DNA of 64,000 nucleotides, from NCBI RefSeq assembly GCF_039535095.1, contig NZ_BAAAWN010000001.1, positions 2,604,001 to 2,668,000 on the forward strand, in the 5' to 3' direction. This document shows positions 28,835 through 37,703 of this stretch, one piece after another. Origin of the DNA: Arthrobacter ramosus (GTDB lineage: Bacteria > Actinomycetota > Actinomycetes > Actinomycetales > Micrococcaceae). A program made the position numbers and the translations under genes. Each line of letters starts with the position of its first letter. Positions within the stretch are counted from its first letter, which is position 1. A model generated the notes under the pieces. The model saw nothing but the letters and a program-made list of their open reading frames with translations. It searched no databases and was not told the origin of the DNA.

Positions 28835-29350
28835 ATGACTGAGCTCACGCAAATCCAGAAAGATTTTCGCTCTGCGATGGCGCACCTGCCTGCGGCAGTG
28901 AACGTTGTGACCACGGCCGGCCCGCACGGGCGCGTGGGAATCACCGTCAGCGCTGTCTGCTCCGTTACCGACTCCCCGCCCACGGTCCTGGTCTGCGTCA
29001 ACCAGAACAGCGCCACGCACGATATCTTCAACAGCAACGGCCAGGTCTGCATCAACGTCCTCAGCGGCGAACACGAGGAACTCGCCCGGCATTTCTCCGG
29101 AGCGACGCGCGTACCCATGGAGGAGCGCTTTGGCTGGGACATCTGGGAGAAGGGCACTGACTCCGTGCCCGTGCTGCGTGACGCCCTCGTCAAGATCGTG
29201 GGTCGCATCAGCGGGCGCAGCGTCCAGGGATCGCACTCAGTAATTTTCGTCCAGGTGGAACGCGTTGAGGTCCAGGAGGAGCGTGACAGCCTCATTTACT
29301 TCAAGAGGCAGTTTCATCGCCTTTCCGTAACTCCGGGGCTCGTCGCTTGA
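28835..29350 (+). CDS. iacG: Flavin reductase component (IacG)
   Basis: 171 residues of the flavin-reductase-like FMN-binding split barrel: FRSAMAHLPAAVNVVTTAGP, GRVGITVSAVCSVTDSPPTV and LVCVNQNS, ending HSVIFVQVERVEV. The start at 28835 has GGAG 7 bases upstream; an ATG at 28796 with AAGGA is an alternative giving 184 residues. It should supply reduced flavin to the monooxygenase IacA. It overlaps the amidase gene by 4 bases. Separated from the main iac operon by the rhamnosidase and regulator genes. Confidence 0.88.
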   Translation: MTELTQIQKDFRSAMAHLPAAVNVVTTAGPHGRVGITVSAVCSVTDSPPTVLVCVNQNSATHDIFNSNGQVCINVLSGEHEELARHFSGATRVPMEERFGWDIWEKGTDSVPVLRDALVKIVGRISGRSVQGSHSVIFVQVERVEVQEERDSLIYFKRQFHRLSVTPGLVA

Positions 29351-30627
29351 GCACCAACGGTTCGCTCCGCCAGCTCTCCATGGCCCTGGCGTCCGGCGCA
29401 CTGACGCCGAGCTCTGCCGTCGAACAGGCCTGGCAGCGCATGCAGGCTACGGAACCCGAGATCCGGGCCTGGGTCGAGATCGATGCGGCCGGCGCCCGCT
29501 TCGCTGCACGGGAACTGGAGCGCTCGACAAATCCCCGCGGGCCACTTTGGGGAGTGCCTGTGGGCGTCAAGGACCTGATCGACGTCCAGGGGCTTCCCAC
29601 CCGCTGCGGCAGCGGGCTGCGCGGCGGCGAACCAGCCGGCACAGATGCCGATTGCGTGAAACTTCTCCGGCAGGCAGGCGCCGTGGTCATGGGCAAGACA
29701 GTCACCACCGAGTTCGGCTACTTCGCCCCCGGCCCTACACGGAATCCCACCAATCCCGCCCACACACCAGGCGGCTCATCCAGCGGATCGGCGGCCGCCG
29801 TCGCAGCAGGAATGGTCCCCTTGGCCCTTGGAACTCAGACGGCAGGATCACTTACCCGCCCGGCGTCGTTCTGCGGAGTCGCAGGGTTCGTCGGAGCCAA
29901 GGGCCAGTTTTCCACGAGCGGCATCACAGGACTGAGCCCCTCATTGGACTCCCTCGGCTTCCTGGCCCGCACGGTGGCCGATCTTCATCTCGCGTGGAGC
30001 GCCATGATTGGGGATGAGCTGGCGTCGGAGGACAAAGCTGACGGCGATTCCGTGCGCCTCCTGCTATGGAACGGCAGTGGCTTGGGCGAGGTCTCTGCAG
30101 ACATGGTCGCCGCCGTCGAACAGGCTGTCGCCGCGATCAGTCATGAAGGTGTCCACTGCGAAGACTGGACCGACCACGATGTCGTCCGCAGGCTCGCCGA
30201 CGACCACGCCACAATCATGGCCTTCGAAGCGGCTCGCGAGCGCTTCTGGGAGCTGCAACAGCCAGACCGGCTGAGCGTCCCGCTGGCCGAATTATTGGCA
30301 ACCGGCGCCACCACACCCGAGGCGGACTATGTGGCAGCCCTCTACCGTGTCGCGGACGCCCGAACGTTCGTGGATGCTGCCCTTGCTCAGTTCGATGCCA
30401 TCCTTGGCCCGGCCGCCCTCGGCGCCGCGCCCGCCGGCATCGAAGCTACCGGCACTCCGGTGCTCAGCCGGCCCTGGCAGGCCTTGGGCCTCCCGGTCAT
30501 CACCATCCCCGGCCTCCGGGACTCCGGCGACATGCCCCTCGGCCTTCAACTCATCGGGGCCCCCGGCCGCGAACACCGCCTTTTCTCCATCGCGGAACGG
30601 ATTGAAGCTTCCCTGGCTCACGTATAG
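29347..30627 (+). CDS. iacH: Amidase-signature hydrolase (IacH)
   Basis: 426 residues starting at TTG, overlapping iacG (TTGA). Amidase signature enzymes use a Ser-Ser-Lys triad: Lys75 in GVPVGVKDLID, the Gly/Ser loop TPGGSSSGSAAA (Ser145/146) and nucleophile Ser168 in GTQTAGSLTRPASFCG. In Pseudomonas iac clusters iacH encodes such an amidase, possibly used to open indole-acetate conjugates or a pathway amide. A strong terminator follows 22 bases after the stop. Confidence 0.85.
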   Translation: MSTNGSLRQLSMALASGALTPSSAVEQAWQRMQATEPEIRAWVEIDAAGARFAARELERSTNPRGPLWGVPVGVKDLIDVQGLPTRCGSGLRGGEPAGTDADCVKLLRQAGAVVMGKTVTTEFGYFAPGPTRNPTNPAHTPGGSSSGSAAAVAAGMVPLALGTQTAGSLTRPASFCGVAGFVGAKGQFSTSGITGLSPSLDSLGFLARTVADLHLAWSAMIGDELASEDKADGDSVRLLLWNGSGLGEVSADMVAAVEQAVAAISHEGVHCEDWTDHDVVRRLADDHATIMAFEAARERFWELQQPDRLSVPLAELLATGATTPEADYVAALYRVADARTFVDAALAQFDAILGPAALGAAPAGIEATGTPVLSRPWQALGLPVITIPGLRDSGDMPLGLQLIGAPGREHRLFSIAERIEASLAHV

Positions 30628-30649
30628 CCAGGCAGGTCCGATGCACGAG

Positions 30650-30688
30650 GGAAGGTCCCGCTTGGATTTCCAAACGGGACCTTCCTTT
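30650..30688 (+). terminator. Intrinsic terminator after iacH
   Basis: Perfect 11-base arms GGAAGGTCCCG (30650-30660) and CGGGACCTTCC (30675-30685), with inner TTGG/CCAA pairing, ending in TTT. Confidence 0.8.
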
Positions 30689-30721
30689 ACATGCGTCAAA
30701 ACTACACTGCGCCTCTCGGGA

Positions 30722-30991
30722 TCATGCCCAGGCCGCGTCGGCAGTCCAGTACTCGGAACCGTTGGCGCTGATTCCATGCTTCCATTCAGTCATCCGCTTC
30801 AGCTTGGGTTCAATCCGGGCTGTAATGGCGTCGGCGGCCTCCGGTCCGTCATGGTCCGCCTGCCAGTGGACCCAGTTCACCTCCAGGTCGTTTTCGTCGT
30901 GGACGAACAGGTCCACATGGTGCCAGCCGTAGCCGAAGGTGTCCGCATAGCAAGTCAGGAACATCCGGTCGTGCTTCCCGGGATGGGCCAT
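30722..30991 (-). CDS. Small protein of unknown function between iacH and catB
   Basis: 89 residues from the ATG at 30991, chosen because AAAGGAG lies 8 bases upstream; the frame can begin 18 bases earlier. The sequence is rich in Trp, His and Asp (FGYGWHHVDLFVHDENDLEV, then NWVHWQADHDGPEA) and has no signal or membrane segment. I do not recognise the family. It is on the opposite strand to its neighbours, between the iacH terminator and the cat operon. Confidence 0.6.
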   Translation of the reverse strand: MAHPGKHDRMFLTCYADTFGYGWHHVDLFVHDENDLEVNWVHWQADHDGPEAADAITARIEPKLKRMTEWKHGISANGSEYWTADAAWA

Positions 30992-31173
30992 CGGGTGTTC
31001 TCCTTTCACGTCGTTTATCAGCAGGGTATGGGGGATTTCCTTACTTCGGAAGGGTATAAAGCTTTACAACTGCCTGTGGTTTCTCGCATTTTCACGCACG
31101 GAATTCAACGCAAGGATATTGAGGGAAAGCATCACCTTCGTGACCAACCATTCCAAATCCCTGAAGGCATTCC

Positions 31174-32277
31174 GTGAAGATTGAGCGCATTGAAGCGATC
31201 CCATACTCGATCCCCTACTCCAAGCCCTTGGAGTTCGCCAGCGGGCGAGTGTCCGACGCCGAGCACGTCCTCATCCGGATCCACACCGACGACGGCGTGG
31301 TGGGCACGGCGGATGCGCCACCCCGCCCGTTCACCTATGGCGAGACGCAGGATTCCATCATCTCGGTGATCACCAAGATCTTCTCCCCCGCCGTTACGGG
31401 ACTCGACCCCATGAACCGCGGGAAGATCCACCAGATCCTGGCCAGGACAATCCATAACCAGGCGGCCAAAGGCAGCTTCGACATCGCCCTCTGGGACATC
31501 ATCGGCAAAGCCACCGGAACTCCGGTCAACAGGCTGCTTGGCGGCTTCACCGACTCCATGGAAGTCAGCCATATGCTCGGCTTCCAACCGGCGCAGCAAC
31601 TACTGGACGAGGCCCTGCGGTTCCAGGACGAATACGGCATCAACACCTTCAAGCTCAAAGTCGGGCGCCGCCCGCTGTCATTGGACATCGAGGCCTGCCG
31701 CGTACTGCGTGCGGGGCTGGGCCCGGACACCGAGTTGTACCTCGATGCCAATCGCGGCTGGACCGCCAACGAGGCGCTCGAGGTGCTGCGCCGCACGGAC
31801 GGCCTGGGCCTTTCCCTCCTGGAGGAACCATGCGACGCCAAGGAGGCCATGAGTCGCCGACGCCTGGTGGAGAAATCCCCCATTCCCGTGGTCGGTGATG
31901 AAAGCGTCCCCACGGCCGGCGACGCATCCCGGGAGCTGCTCTCCGGCGGATGCAACGCCATCAGCATCAAGACCGCGCGCAGCGGATTCACCGAGGCGCA
32001 GCAAATCCTTGGCCTTTGCACCGGACTGGGCGTCGACGTCGTGATGGGAAACCAGATCGACACGCAGCTTGGAACGATCGCCACCGTCACGTTCGGCGCC
32101 GCGTACGAGGCCACGTCGCGGCGTGCCGGCGAATTGTCCAATTTCCTTGACATGTCTGATGACCTCTTGGCCGAGCCGATAGCCATTCAGGACGGACGGA
32201 TCGGAGTCCGGGATGTCCCCGGCGTCGGAGCGGATATCGACGAGGACAAGCTCGCGCGCTACAGGCAGGACAAATAG
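31174..32277 (+). CDS. catB: Muconate cycloisomerase (CatB)
   Basis: 367 residues from GTG, enolase superfamily, muconate-lactonizing type. Catalytic Lys pair in TFKLKVG, metal ligands in YLDANRGW, LEEPC and VVGDESV, and the general acid/base Lys in SIKTARSG. Converts cis,cis-muconate to muconolactone. It leads catB-catC-catA, directly after the indole-3-acetate genes whose product is catechol. GAAGG serves as ribosome site. Confidence 0.93.
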   Translation: MKIERIEAIPYSIPYSKPLEFASGRVSDAEHVLIRIHTDDGVVGTADAPPRPFTYGETQDSIISVITKIFSPAVTGLDPMNRGKIHQILARTIHNQAAKGSFDIALWDIIGKATGTPVNRLLGGFTDSMEVSHMLGFQPAQQLLDEALRFQDEYGINTFKLKVGRRPLSLDIEACRVLRAGLGPDTELYLDANRGWTANEALEVLRRTDGLGLSLLEEPCDAKEAMSRRRLVEKSPIPVVGDESVPTAGDASRELLSGGCNAISIKTARSGFTEAQQILGLCTGLGVDVVMGNQIDTQLGTIATVTFGAAYEATSRRAGELSNFLDMSDDLLAEPIAIQDGRIGVRDVPGVGADIDEDKLARYRQDK

Positions 32278-32323
32278 CCGGCCAAGGCAAACCACCCACC
32301 CCTCTCGAATGCAAAGGAGCATT

Positions 32324-32602
32324 GTGCTGTACCTGGTCCGCATGGACGTGAACCTCCCCGCCAATCTGCCCGAAGATCAGGCCACCGCCATCAAGGAGAA
32401 AGAAAAAGCCTACTCCCAGGGCCTCCAGCGCGACGGCCGTTGGCCGCACCTATGGCGGGTGGTGGGGCAATACGCCAATTACTCGGTCTTTGATGTCGAA
32501 AGCAACGACGAGCTGCAGGAGCTTCTACAGAACCTTCCGCTGTTCCCCTATATGGACATTGAGGTCACCGCCCTCGCCAAACACCCGTCGTCGATCTCCT
32601 GA
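32324..32602 (+). CDS. catC: Muconolactone delta-isomerase (CatC)
   Basis: 92 residues, the normal length. The start is GTG at 32324, four bases after AAAGGAG; a longer frame begins inside catB but does not look coding. Motifs of the family: YLVRMDVNLPANLP, LQRDGRWPHLWRVVGQYANY and LPLFPYMDIEVTALAKHPS. Forms 3-oxoadipate enol-lactone from muconolactone. Second gene of the cat operon. Confidence 0.93.
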   Translation: MLYLVRMDVNLPANLPEDQATAIKEKEKAYSQGLQRDGRWPHLWRVVGQYANYSVFDVESNDELQELLQNLPLFPYMDIEVTALAKHPSSIS

Positions 32603-32673
32603 CGGCGTCGATTAACCCACCCCTGCTATTACCGCCTCGCCGCTGAGTCGGAATGACAACGAAAGGACAAACC

Positions 32674-33522
32674 ATGTCTGTCGAAACCACCGCAACCGCC
32701 GCCGCATCCGGCGCCAACGCAACCGAACGCTTCCGCTCGGACAAGTCCGCGGCCGCGGAAGTCAGTACCGAACGCGTCAACGCGCTTGCCTCGCGCGTCG
32801 TCAAGGCACTTGTGGACACAGTGATGGAAGAAAAGGTCTCCTACGACGAATACAACGCGCTGAAATCCTGGCTCATCAAGGTGGGCGAAGACGGCGAATG
32901 GCCGCTGTTCCTGGACGTTTGGATCGAGCACGCGGTCGAGGAAGTGGCCAACGCGGATAGGGAAGGCAGCAAGGGAACCATCGAGGGGCCCTATTACGTT
33001 CCAGGGTCACCCGTTCTCGAGACCCCGGCAACGCTGCCCATGCGCGACGACGAGCCCGGCAGGCCGCTGCTGTTCCAAGGCCGCGTCACAGGCGTCAATG
33101 GTGAACCCCTGGCGGGCGCCAGCGTGGAAATCTGGCACGCTGACGACCTCGGTTTCTACTCTCAATTCGCCCCCGACGTTCCCGAATGGAACCTTCGCGG
33201 CACAGTCATTGCCGACTCCGAAGGCGTCTACCAAGTCAACACCGTGCAACCCGCGCCCTACCAGATCCCCACAGACGGCGCCTGCGGGCAGCTCATCGCT
33301 TCCGCCGGTTGGCATGCCTGGCGTCCGGCGCACCTCCACCTCAAAGTCAGCGCGCCCGGATACCAGCTCATCACCACGCAGCTGTACTTCACAGCTGACG
33401 AGCACCTCTCGGACGACATAGCCTCGGCCGTCAAACCCGAGCTCGTCCTCGAGCCGAAGGACAAAGCGGACGGCACCGGCCGCGAGGTCAGCTACGACTT
33501 CGTTCTCGCTTCGGCGGCGTAG
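32674..33522 (+). CDS. catA: Catechol 1,2-dioxygenase (CatA)
   Basis: 282 residues from the ATG at 32674 (GAAAGGA upstream). Intradiol dioxygenase with an N-terminal helical dimer domain and the Fe(III) ligands Tyr in GPYYVPGSP, Tyr in APYQIPTDG and two His in RPAHLHLKV. Cleaves catechol to cis,cis-muconate. Third gene of the cat operon and the one that takes over the catechol from the iac genes. Followed by a terminator. Confidence 0.94.
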   Translation: MSVETTATAAASGANATERFRSDKSAAAEVSTERVNALASRVVKALVDTVMEEKVSYDEYNALKSWLIKVGEDGEWPLFLDVWIEHAVEEVANADREGSKGTIEGPYYVPGSPVLETPATLPMRDDEPGRPLLFQGRVTGVNGEPLAGASVEIWHADDLGFYSQFAPDVPEWNLRGTVIADSEGVYQVNTVQPAPYQIPTDGACGQLIASAGWHAWRPAHLHLKVSAPGYQLITTQLYFTADEHLSDDIASAVKPELVLEPKDKADGTGREVSYDFVLASAA

Positions 33523-33541
33523 GCACCGTCAGTACCCGACG

Positions 33542-33579
33542 GAGGCGTGCAGCTCGGCTCGATCCGAACTGCACGCCTC
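33542..33579 (+). terminator. Intrinsic terminator after catA
   Basis: Perfect arms GAGGCGTGCAG (33542-33552) and CTGCACGCCTC (33569-33579) with inner TCGG/CCGA pairing. Confidence 0.75.
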
Positions 33580-33604
33580 TGTGGTCTTCTGCACGGTCTT
33601 CCGG

Positions 33605-33965
33605 CTGTACGCGGTGCCGGCGTCGTTCTGGAAACCCGTTCTGGCCGAGGTGCGGCGCGCATATCCGGAGGCCTACTTCATCGGCGAGTAAATTCACGGT
33701 AACTACGCCGACGAGGTACCCAAAAGCACCATGGATTCCGTCACCGCAACGCCCTCGGAGCTGTCACAGGCCGGCTGGCCGTCTACCACCTGCACCAGGA
33801 ATTGGTCAGCCTCCGCCGCCGGCACCCCTGGCTGCACCGCGCCCGCACCAGGGTTCGGACGCTCGGCAACGAACACATCGTCTACGAAGCCAGCGGAAAC
33901 GGCGGCACGCTCACCGTCGCACTGAACCTCTCGGCCGCGCCCGCTAGCGCAAAGGTACCGGGGCA
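33605..33965 (+). pseudogene. Decayed GH13 glucosidase/amylase gene
   Basis: One frame reads LYAVPASFWKPVLAEVRRAY, then PEAYFIGE, a stop (TAA, 33689-33691), then IHGNYADEVPKSTMDSVT. This is the family 13 segment around the catalytic Glu of the GE motif. After an internal deletion and frame change, HQELVSLRRRHPWLHRARTR and NEHIVYEASGNGGTLTVALN match the C-terminal part of the same family. The barrel start and most of the catalytic domain are gone. Confidence 0.7.
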
Positions 33966-34034
33966 ACGTCGATCACACGTTGCCGATAGCAACGCCTACC
34001 TACCCAGCGGGACCGAAGTGGGCTTTCCGGACTT

Positions 34035-34245
34035 GCGCCTAGGGTCCAGCACGAGGGCGACAGCGATGCCGAACATCCAGACATCCTTCGCCAGCGCAGT
34101 CCCCTTCTGGCTCGGACGGATGCCGCGCGCCTCGGTCATACCCGGAGTCCTCAAATAGATGGTCAACAGCGATCCCGAAAAGATTCCGAGACCGACCGCG
34201 ACCAGGCGGCGCCCAGTCAGGCCCTCGGCTTCGCCACTCGAGCAA
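34035..34245 (-). pseudogene. Possible fragment of a small membrane protein
   Basis: A reverse-strand frame reads GRRLVAVGLGIFSGSLLTIY, then LRTPGMTEA, SQKGTALAKDVWMFGIAVAL. It resembles the last two membrane segments of DUF417/DoxX-like proteins, but I see no start or upstream part. It could equally be a chance frame. Confidence 0.3.
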
Positions 34246-34257
34246 AGAGTAAAACGA

Positions 34258-35151
34258 TTAGAGACCTCCGGATCCCGTCATGTCGAGCACGAGGTCTTCG
34301 AAGGCTTGTCCGGCAGCGGAGGCTCTACGTTTCGTTGAAACAGCGAGGGCAATCTCCCATTCCAAGGGCGGATCGAGAGGGACGAATTCAACCCGGTCCG
34401 AGAGCCGGGCGACGGACTGGGGTATCAAGCCCAGCCCGAGACCTGCCCGCACGAGTTCGACGACGGTCGCCAGATCAGCGACCTCCACGCTGATGGACCG
34501 ATTGACATGAGCATCGGCAAACGCCCGGTCCGCGACAAAACGCGTTCCCCAACCGACGGGAGCCTCGACGAAGATCTGTCTGTCAAGTTCGGGAATCGTC
34601 ACCGCGGCCTGCCCGGCGAGGGGGTGTCCGACCGGGACGGCGAGAAGAAGAGGTTCGCGTGCCAGCGAAGTCAATTCGACTCCGGCGAAGGCATGACCCG
34701 CGACAGAGACGAAGGCCACATCAAGCTCGCCAGACTCCACTTCCCGGCTGAGCTTCAGGGAGCCACCACGTGCCGGTCTCAGTCGCAGCTCGACTCCGGG
34801 TCTCTCGTCACGGAAGCGAGCGAGGATCGATGCGAGATCGACGGCGAGCATGGACTGCATGATGCCGATGCGAAGAGTGCCGCGCAGACCACCCACAGTC
34901 GCCTGGACGGCATCGAGTGCCGCCGCCGCGGCCGCAAGAGTCGCGCGGGCTTCCGGAAGGAACACCCTCCCGACATCCGTCAGCTGGACATCGTGTGTAC
35001 TTCTCTCGAAAAGGCGCACACCCAGCTCCTTTTCCAAACCCCGCACCGAGACAGAGAGCGCGGACTGGACCAGATGAACGCGGCGAGCAGCGCGCGTGAA
35101 GCTGCCTTCCTCGGCGACGGCGACAAAATGCCCTAGCCTCCGAAGCTCCAC
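34258..35151 (-). CDS. LysR family transcriptional regulator
   Basis: 297 residues from a GTG start (GGAGGT upstream). Winged helix at residues about 3-60 (FVAVAEEGSFTRAARRVHLV, then SALSVSVRGLEKELGVRLFE), then a substrate-binding domain (LRIGIMQSMLAVDLA...). It diverges from the MFS transporter at 35239, the classic LysR arrangement, so it probably controls that gene. The effector is unknown. Confidence 0.9.
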   Translation of the reverse strand: MELRRLGHFVAVAEEGSFTRAARRVHLVQSALSVSVRGLEKELGVRLFERSTHDVQLTDVGRVFLPEARATLAAAAAALDAVQATVGGLRGTLRIGIMQSMLAVDLASILARFRDERPGVELRLRPARGGSLKLSREVESGELDVAFVSVAGHAFAGVELTSLAREPLLLAVPVGHPLAGQAAVTIPELDRQIFVEAPVGWGTRFVADRAFADAHVNRSISVEVADLATVVELVRAGLGLGLIPQSVARLSDRVEFVPLDPPLEWEIALAVSTKRRASAAGQAFEDLVLDMTGSGGL

Positions 35152-35238
35152 GCAGAACCTCCTTCATGAGTGTTATGAATAATCGTAGTTCAGAAATTGC
35201 GTTGGCTTTTATAGGCCTGCCCGGGGATTATCAACCGT

Positions 35239-36438
35239 ATGTCCACAATAGTTGCCCCCGCCCACCATCGAGGCTTTTGGGTCGTCGCAAGCGCCTTCCT
35301 CCTCAACATGGCCTTTTCAGCAGTTCCAACGCCCCTCTATGCGATCTATGCGGCTCAAGACGGCCTCACCAACGTGCAGATCACCCTGGTCTACGCCGTG
35401 TATGCCGCAGGCGTCATCCTCAGCCTTTTCTTCGGCGGCCATGTATCGGACTGGGTCGGACGGAAAGTGGTGTTCGTCCCGGCCCTCCTCGTGAACGTGC
35501 TGGCCGCAGCCGTCTTCATCCTTTGGCCAAGCTTCACCGGCCTCATGGTTGCGCGGGTCATCTCTGGGATCTCCATCGGATTGACCACAGCCACCGCCAC
35601 TGCCTACCTGTCCGAATTGCATCTGGGCGCCACCGCCGATTCGTCCAGCCGGAGGGCGCAGGTTATCGCCACGGCCGCGAACCTCGGTGGAATCGGCGTC
35701 GGGCCTCTCGTTGCCGGAGTTCTGGCCCAGTTCGCCCCGTACCCCCTTCAGTTGTCGTACATCGTGGTAGGAGCCGCGATCGCCGTCCTGGCCATCCTGG
35801 TCGCCCTGTCTCCTGAAACGGCCGTCCAGCCAGAACCCGCGCCCCCGTACCGGCCCCAGCGCGTGGCTGTTCCGCGGGAGGCCAGGAGCACGTTCTTCGG
35901 CGCGACCGCAGCGGGGATCAGCGCATTCGCGGTATACGGACTCTTCAACTCCCTTGTCCCAAGCTTTCTCGCGAACACCATGCACGAGACATCTCATTTC
36001 GTCGCAGGACTCGTCGCGTTCGCCGCATTCGCAGCCGGTGCCATCGCGCAGATCACCTTCAGCCGGTGGAGGACCCGCATGATGCTGATCCGCAGCGTGG
36101 GCATCGTCGTTCTAGGCCTGGCGCTGTTCACCGGCGGTATGTGGCTGCCGAACGTAGCCCTGTTCATCACCGGCGGCATCATCACAGGAGCAGGCGCCGG
36201 CCTCCTCTTCCGTTCCGCGCTCGTGACCGCCGGATCCGCAGCGGCGCCCGAAGCGCGCGCAGAAGTTCTCGCCGGGTTCTTCCTCGGCGCCTACATCGGC
36301 CTCTCCGTGCCAGTCATCGGTCTTGGCATTGCTACACAGTACTGGCCTGCCACGAACGCGGTCCTCGGATTCGTCGCCCTGGTGGTCATCGCGATAATCG
36401 CCTCCGTCCGCGGACTGACGCGAACGGAGACTATGTGA
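35239..36438 (+). CDS. Major facilitator superfamily transporter
   Basis: 399 residues, about 12 membrane segments. The MFS loop 2-3 motif is GGHVSDWVGRKVVF, and ISGISIGLTTATATAYLSEL covers segment 5. Similar to drug/sugar efflux-type MFS proteins. Divergent from the LysR gene with an 87-base gap that contains TTAT-GA-ATAA (35173-35182). Substrate unknown. Confidence 0.88.
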   Translation: MSTIVAPAHHRGFWVVASAFLLNMAFSAVPTPLYAIYAAQDGLTNVQITLVYAVYAAGVILSLFFGGHVSDWVGRKVVFVPALLVNVLAAAVFILWPSFTGLMVARVISGISIGLTTATATAYLSELHLGATADSSSRRAQVIATAANLGGIGVGPLVAGVLAQFAPYPLQLSYIVVGAAIAVLAILVALSPETAVQPEPAPPYRPQRVAVPREARSTFFGATAAGISAFAVYGLFNSLVPSFLANTMHETSHFVAGLVAFAAFAAGAIAQITFSRWRTRMMLIRSVGIVVLGLALFTGGMWLPNVALFITGGIITGAGAGLLFRSALVTAGSAAAPEARAEVLAGFFLGAYIGLSVPVIGLGIATQYWPATNAVLGFVALVVIAIIASVRGLTRTETM

Positions 36439-36566
36439 CTGTTAGCGGCGTCGCTGACGCTCCGTGGTTAGGGAAAGTCGCGGACGGGTCGCCTTTCTGC
36501 TGTGGCCGCGGGACCCGCGTCGGGGTGACCATGGGAGTGCCTGCTGCGGTCGACGCCGATTCCAAC

Positions 36567-37702
36567 TAGTGTCCTGCGCCTGAAATTCGCTTCGTAATTA
36601 TAGAATGGGGTATGGCGAACGTTGGACGGCCGAAGGCCCCACTGGAACTGTCGGATGAAGAGCGGGAAACGCTGTCCCGGTGGGCCCGCAGGTCCAAGTC
36701 GGCACAGGCGCTGGCCACGCGCTCCAAGATCGTGCTGGGCAGCGCCGAGGGCCTGAGCAACATGGACGTGGGCGTCCGGTGCGGAGTCGAACCTCATACG
36801 GTAGCGAAGTGGCGGCGCCGTTTCCTGGAGCGCCGGCTGGACGGGTTGGTCGATGATCCCAGACCCGGCCGTCCTGCAAGTATCACCAGCGATCAGGTCG
36901 AGGATGTCGTGGTTGCGACGCTGGAATCGACGCCGAAGAACGCCACGCACTGGTCAAGGGCGAAGATGGCTGAGCGGTCGGGTCTGTCGAAGTCCACGAT
37001 CGGGCGGATCTGGAAGGCGTTCGAGCTCAAGCCCCACCGCGCAGACGGGTTCAAGCTCTCGAACGACCCCTTCTTCGTGGAGAAGGTGTACGACGTCGTG
37101 GGTCTGTACCTGAATCCGCCCGAATCAGCCGTGGTGCTCAGTGTGGATGAGAAGTCGCAGGTCCAGGCTCTGGCCCGGTCCCAGCCGGCCTTCCCAATGA
37201 TGCCAGGGATGCCGGAGAAGCGGACCCACGACTACGTCCGGCACGGGACCACAACCCTGTTCGCGGCGCTGAACACCGCGGACGGGTCCGTGATCTCCAG
37301 CCTGCACCGCAAACACCGGGCCATCGAATTCAGGAAGTTCCTGGCCAAGATCGACGCTCAGGTCCCCGAGGGCCTGGACGTGCACCTGATCTGCGACAAC
37401 TACCAGACCCATAAGACGCCTGTTGTGAAGACGTGGCTGCAGAACCACCCGCGTTTCCACATGCATTTCACTCCGACTTACTCATCCTGGCTGAACCAGG
37501 TCGAGCGGTTCTTCGGATTCGTCACTGAAGACCTCCTGCGCCGCAGCGACCACCGCAGCGTCCAGGCGCTCGAGTCCGACATCCGCAAATGGGTCAGTGA
37601 ATGGAACACCAACCCCACACCCTTCACCTGGACCAAGACGGCAGAACAGATTCTCGAATCAATCGGCCGACTTCTGAACCGAATTTCAGGCGCAGGACAC
37701 TA
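36567..37702 (+). mobile_element. Complete IS630 family insertion sequence
   Basis: Perfect 23-base terminal inverted repeats (36567-36589 and 37680-37702; outer part TAGTGTCCTGCGCCTGAAAT) enclose a single transposase. The outermost TA on each side fits the TA target duplication of IS630/Tc1-type elements. The transposase gene is intact, so the element may still be active. It has landed at the stop codon of the hxlR gene. Confidence 0.9.
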
Positions 37703-37703
37703 G
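36612..37703 (+). CDS. IS630 family transposase
   Basis: 363 residues. N-terminal helix-turn-helix (VGVRCGVEPHTVAKWRRRFL) and a second DNA-binding part (GLSKSTIGRIWKAFELKPHR), then the DDE catalytic core: Asp in VLSVDEKSQVQAL, Asp in HLICDNYQTHKT and Glu in WLNQVERFFGF. The stop codon TAG is formed inside the right inverted repeat, so coding and end sequence overlap (RISGAGH). Confidence 0.95.
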   Translation: MANVGRPKAPLELSDEERETLSRWARRSKSAQALATRSKIVLGSAEGLSNMDVGVRCGVEPHTVAKWRRRFLERRLDGLVDDPRPGRPASITSDQVEDVVVATLESTPKNATHWSRAKMAERSGLSKSTIGRIWKAFELKPHRADGFKLSNDPFFVEKVYDVVGLYLNPPESAVVLSVDEKSQVQALARSQPAFPMMPGMPEKRTHDYVRHGTTTLFAALNTADGSVISSLHRKHRAIEFRKFLAKIDAQVPEGLDVHLICDNYQTHKTPVVKTWLQNHPRFHMHFTPTYSSWLNQVERFFGFVTEDLLRRSDHRSVQALESDIRKWVSEWNTNPTPFTWTKTAEQILESIGRLLNRISGAGH

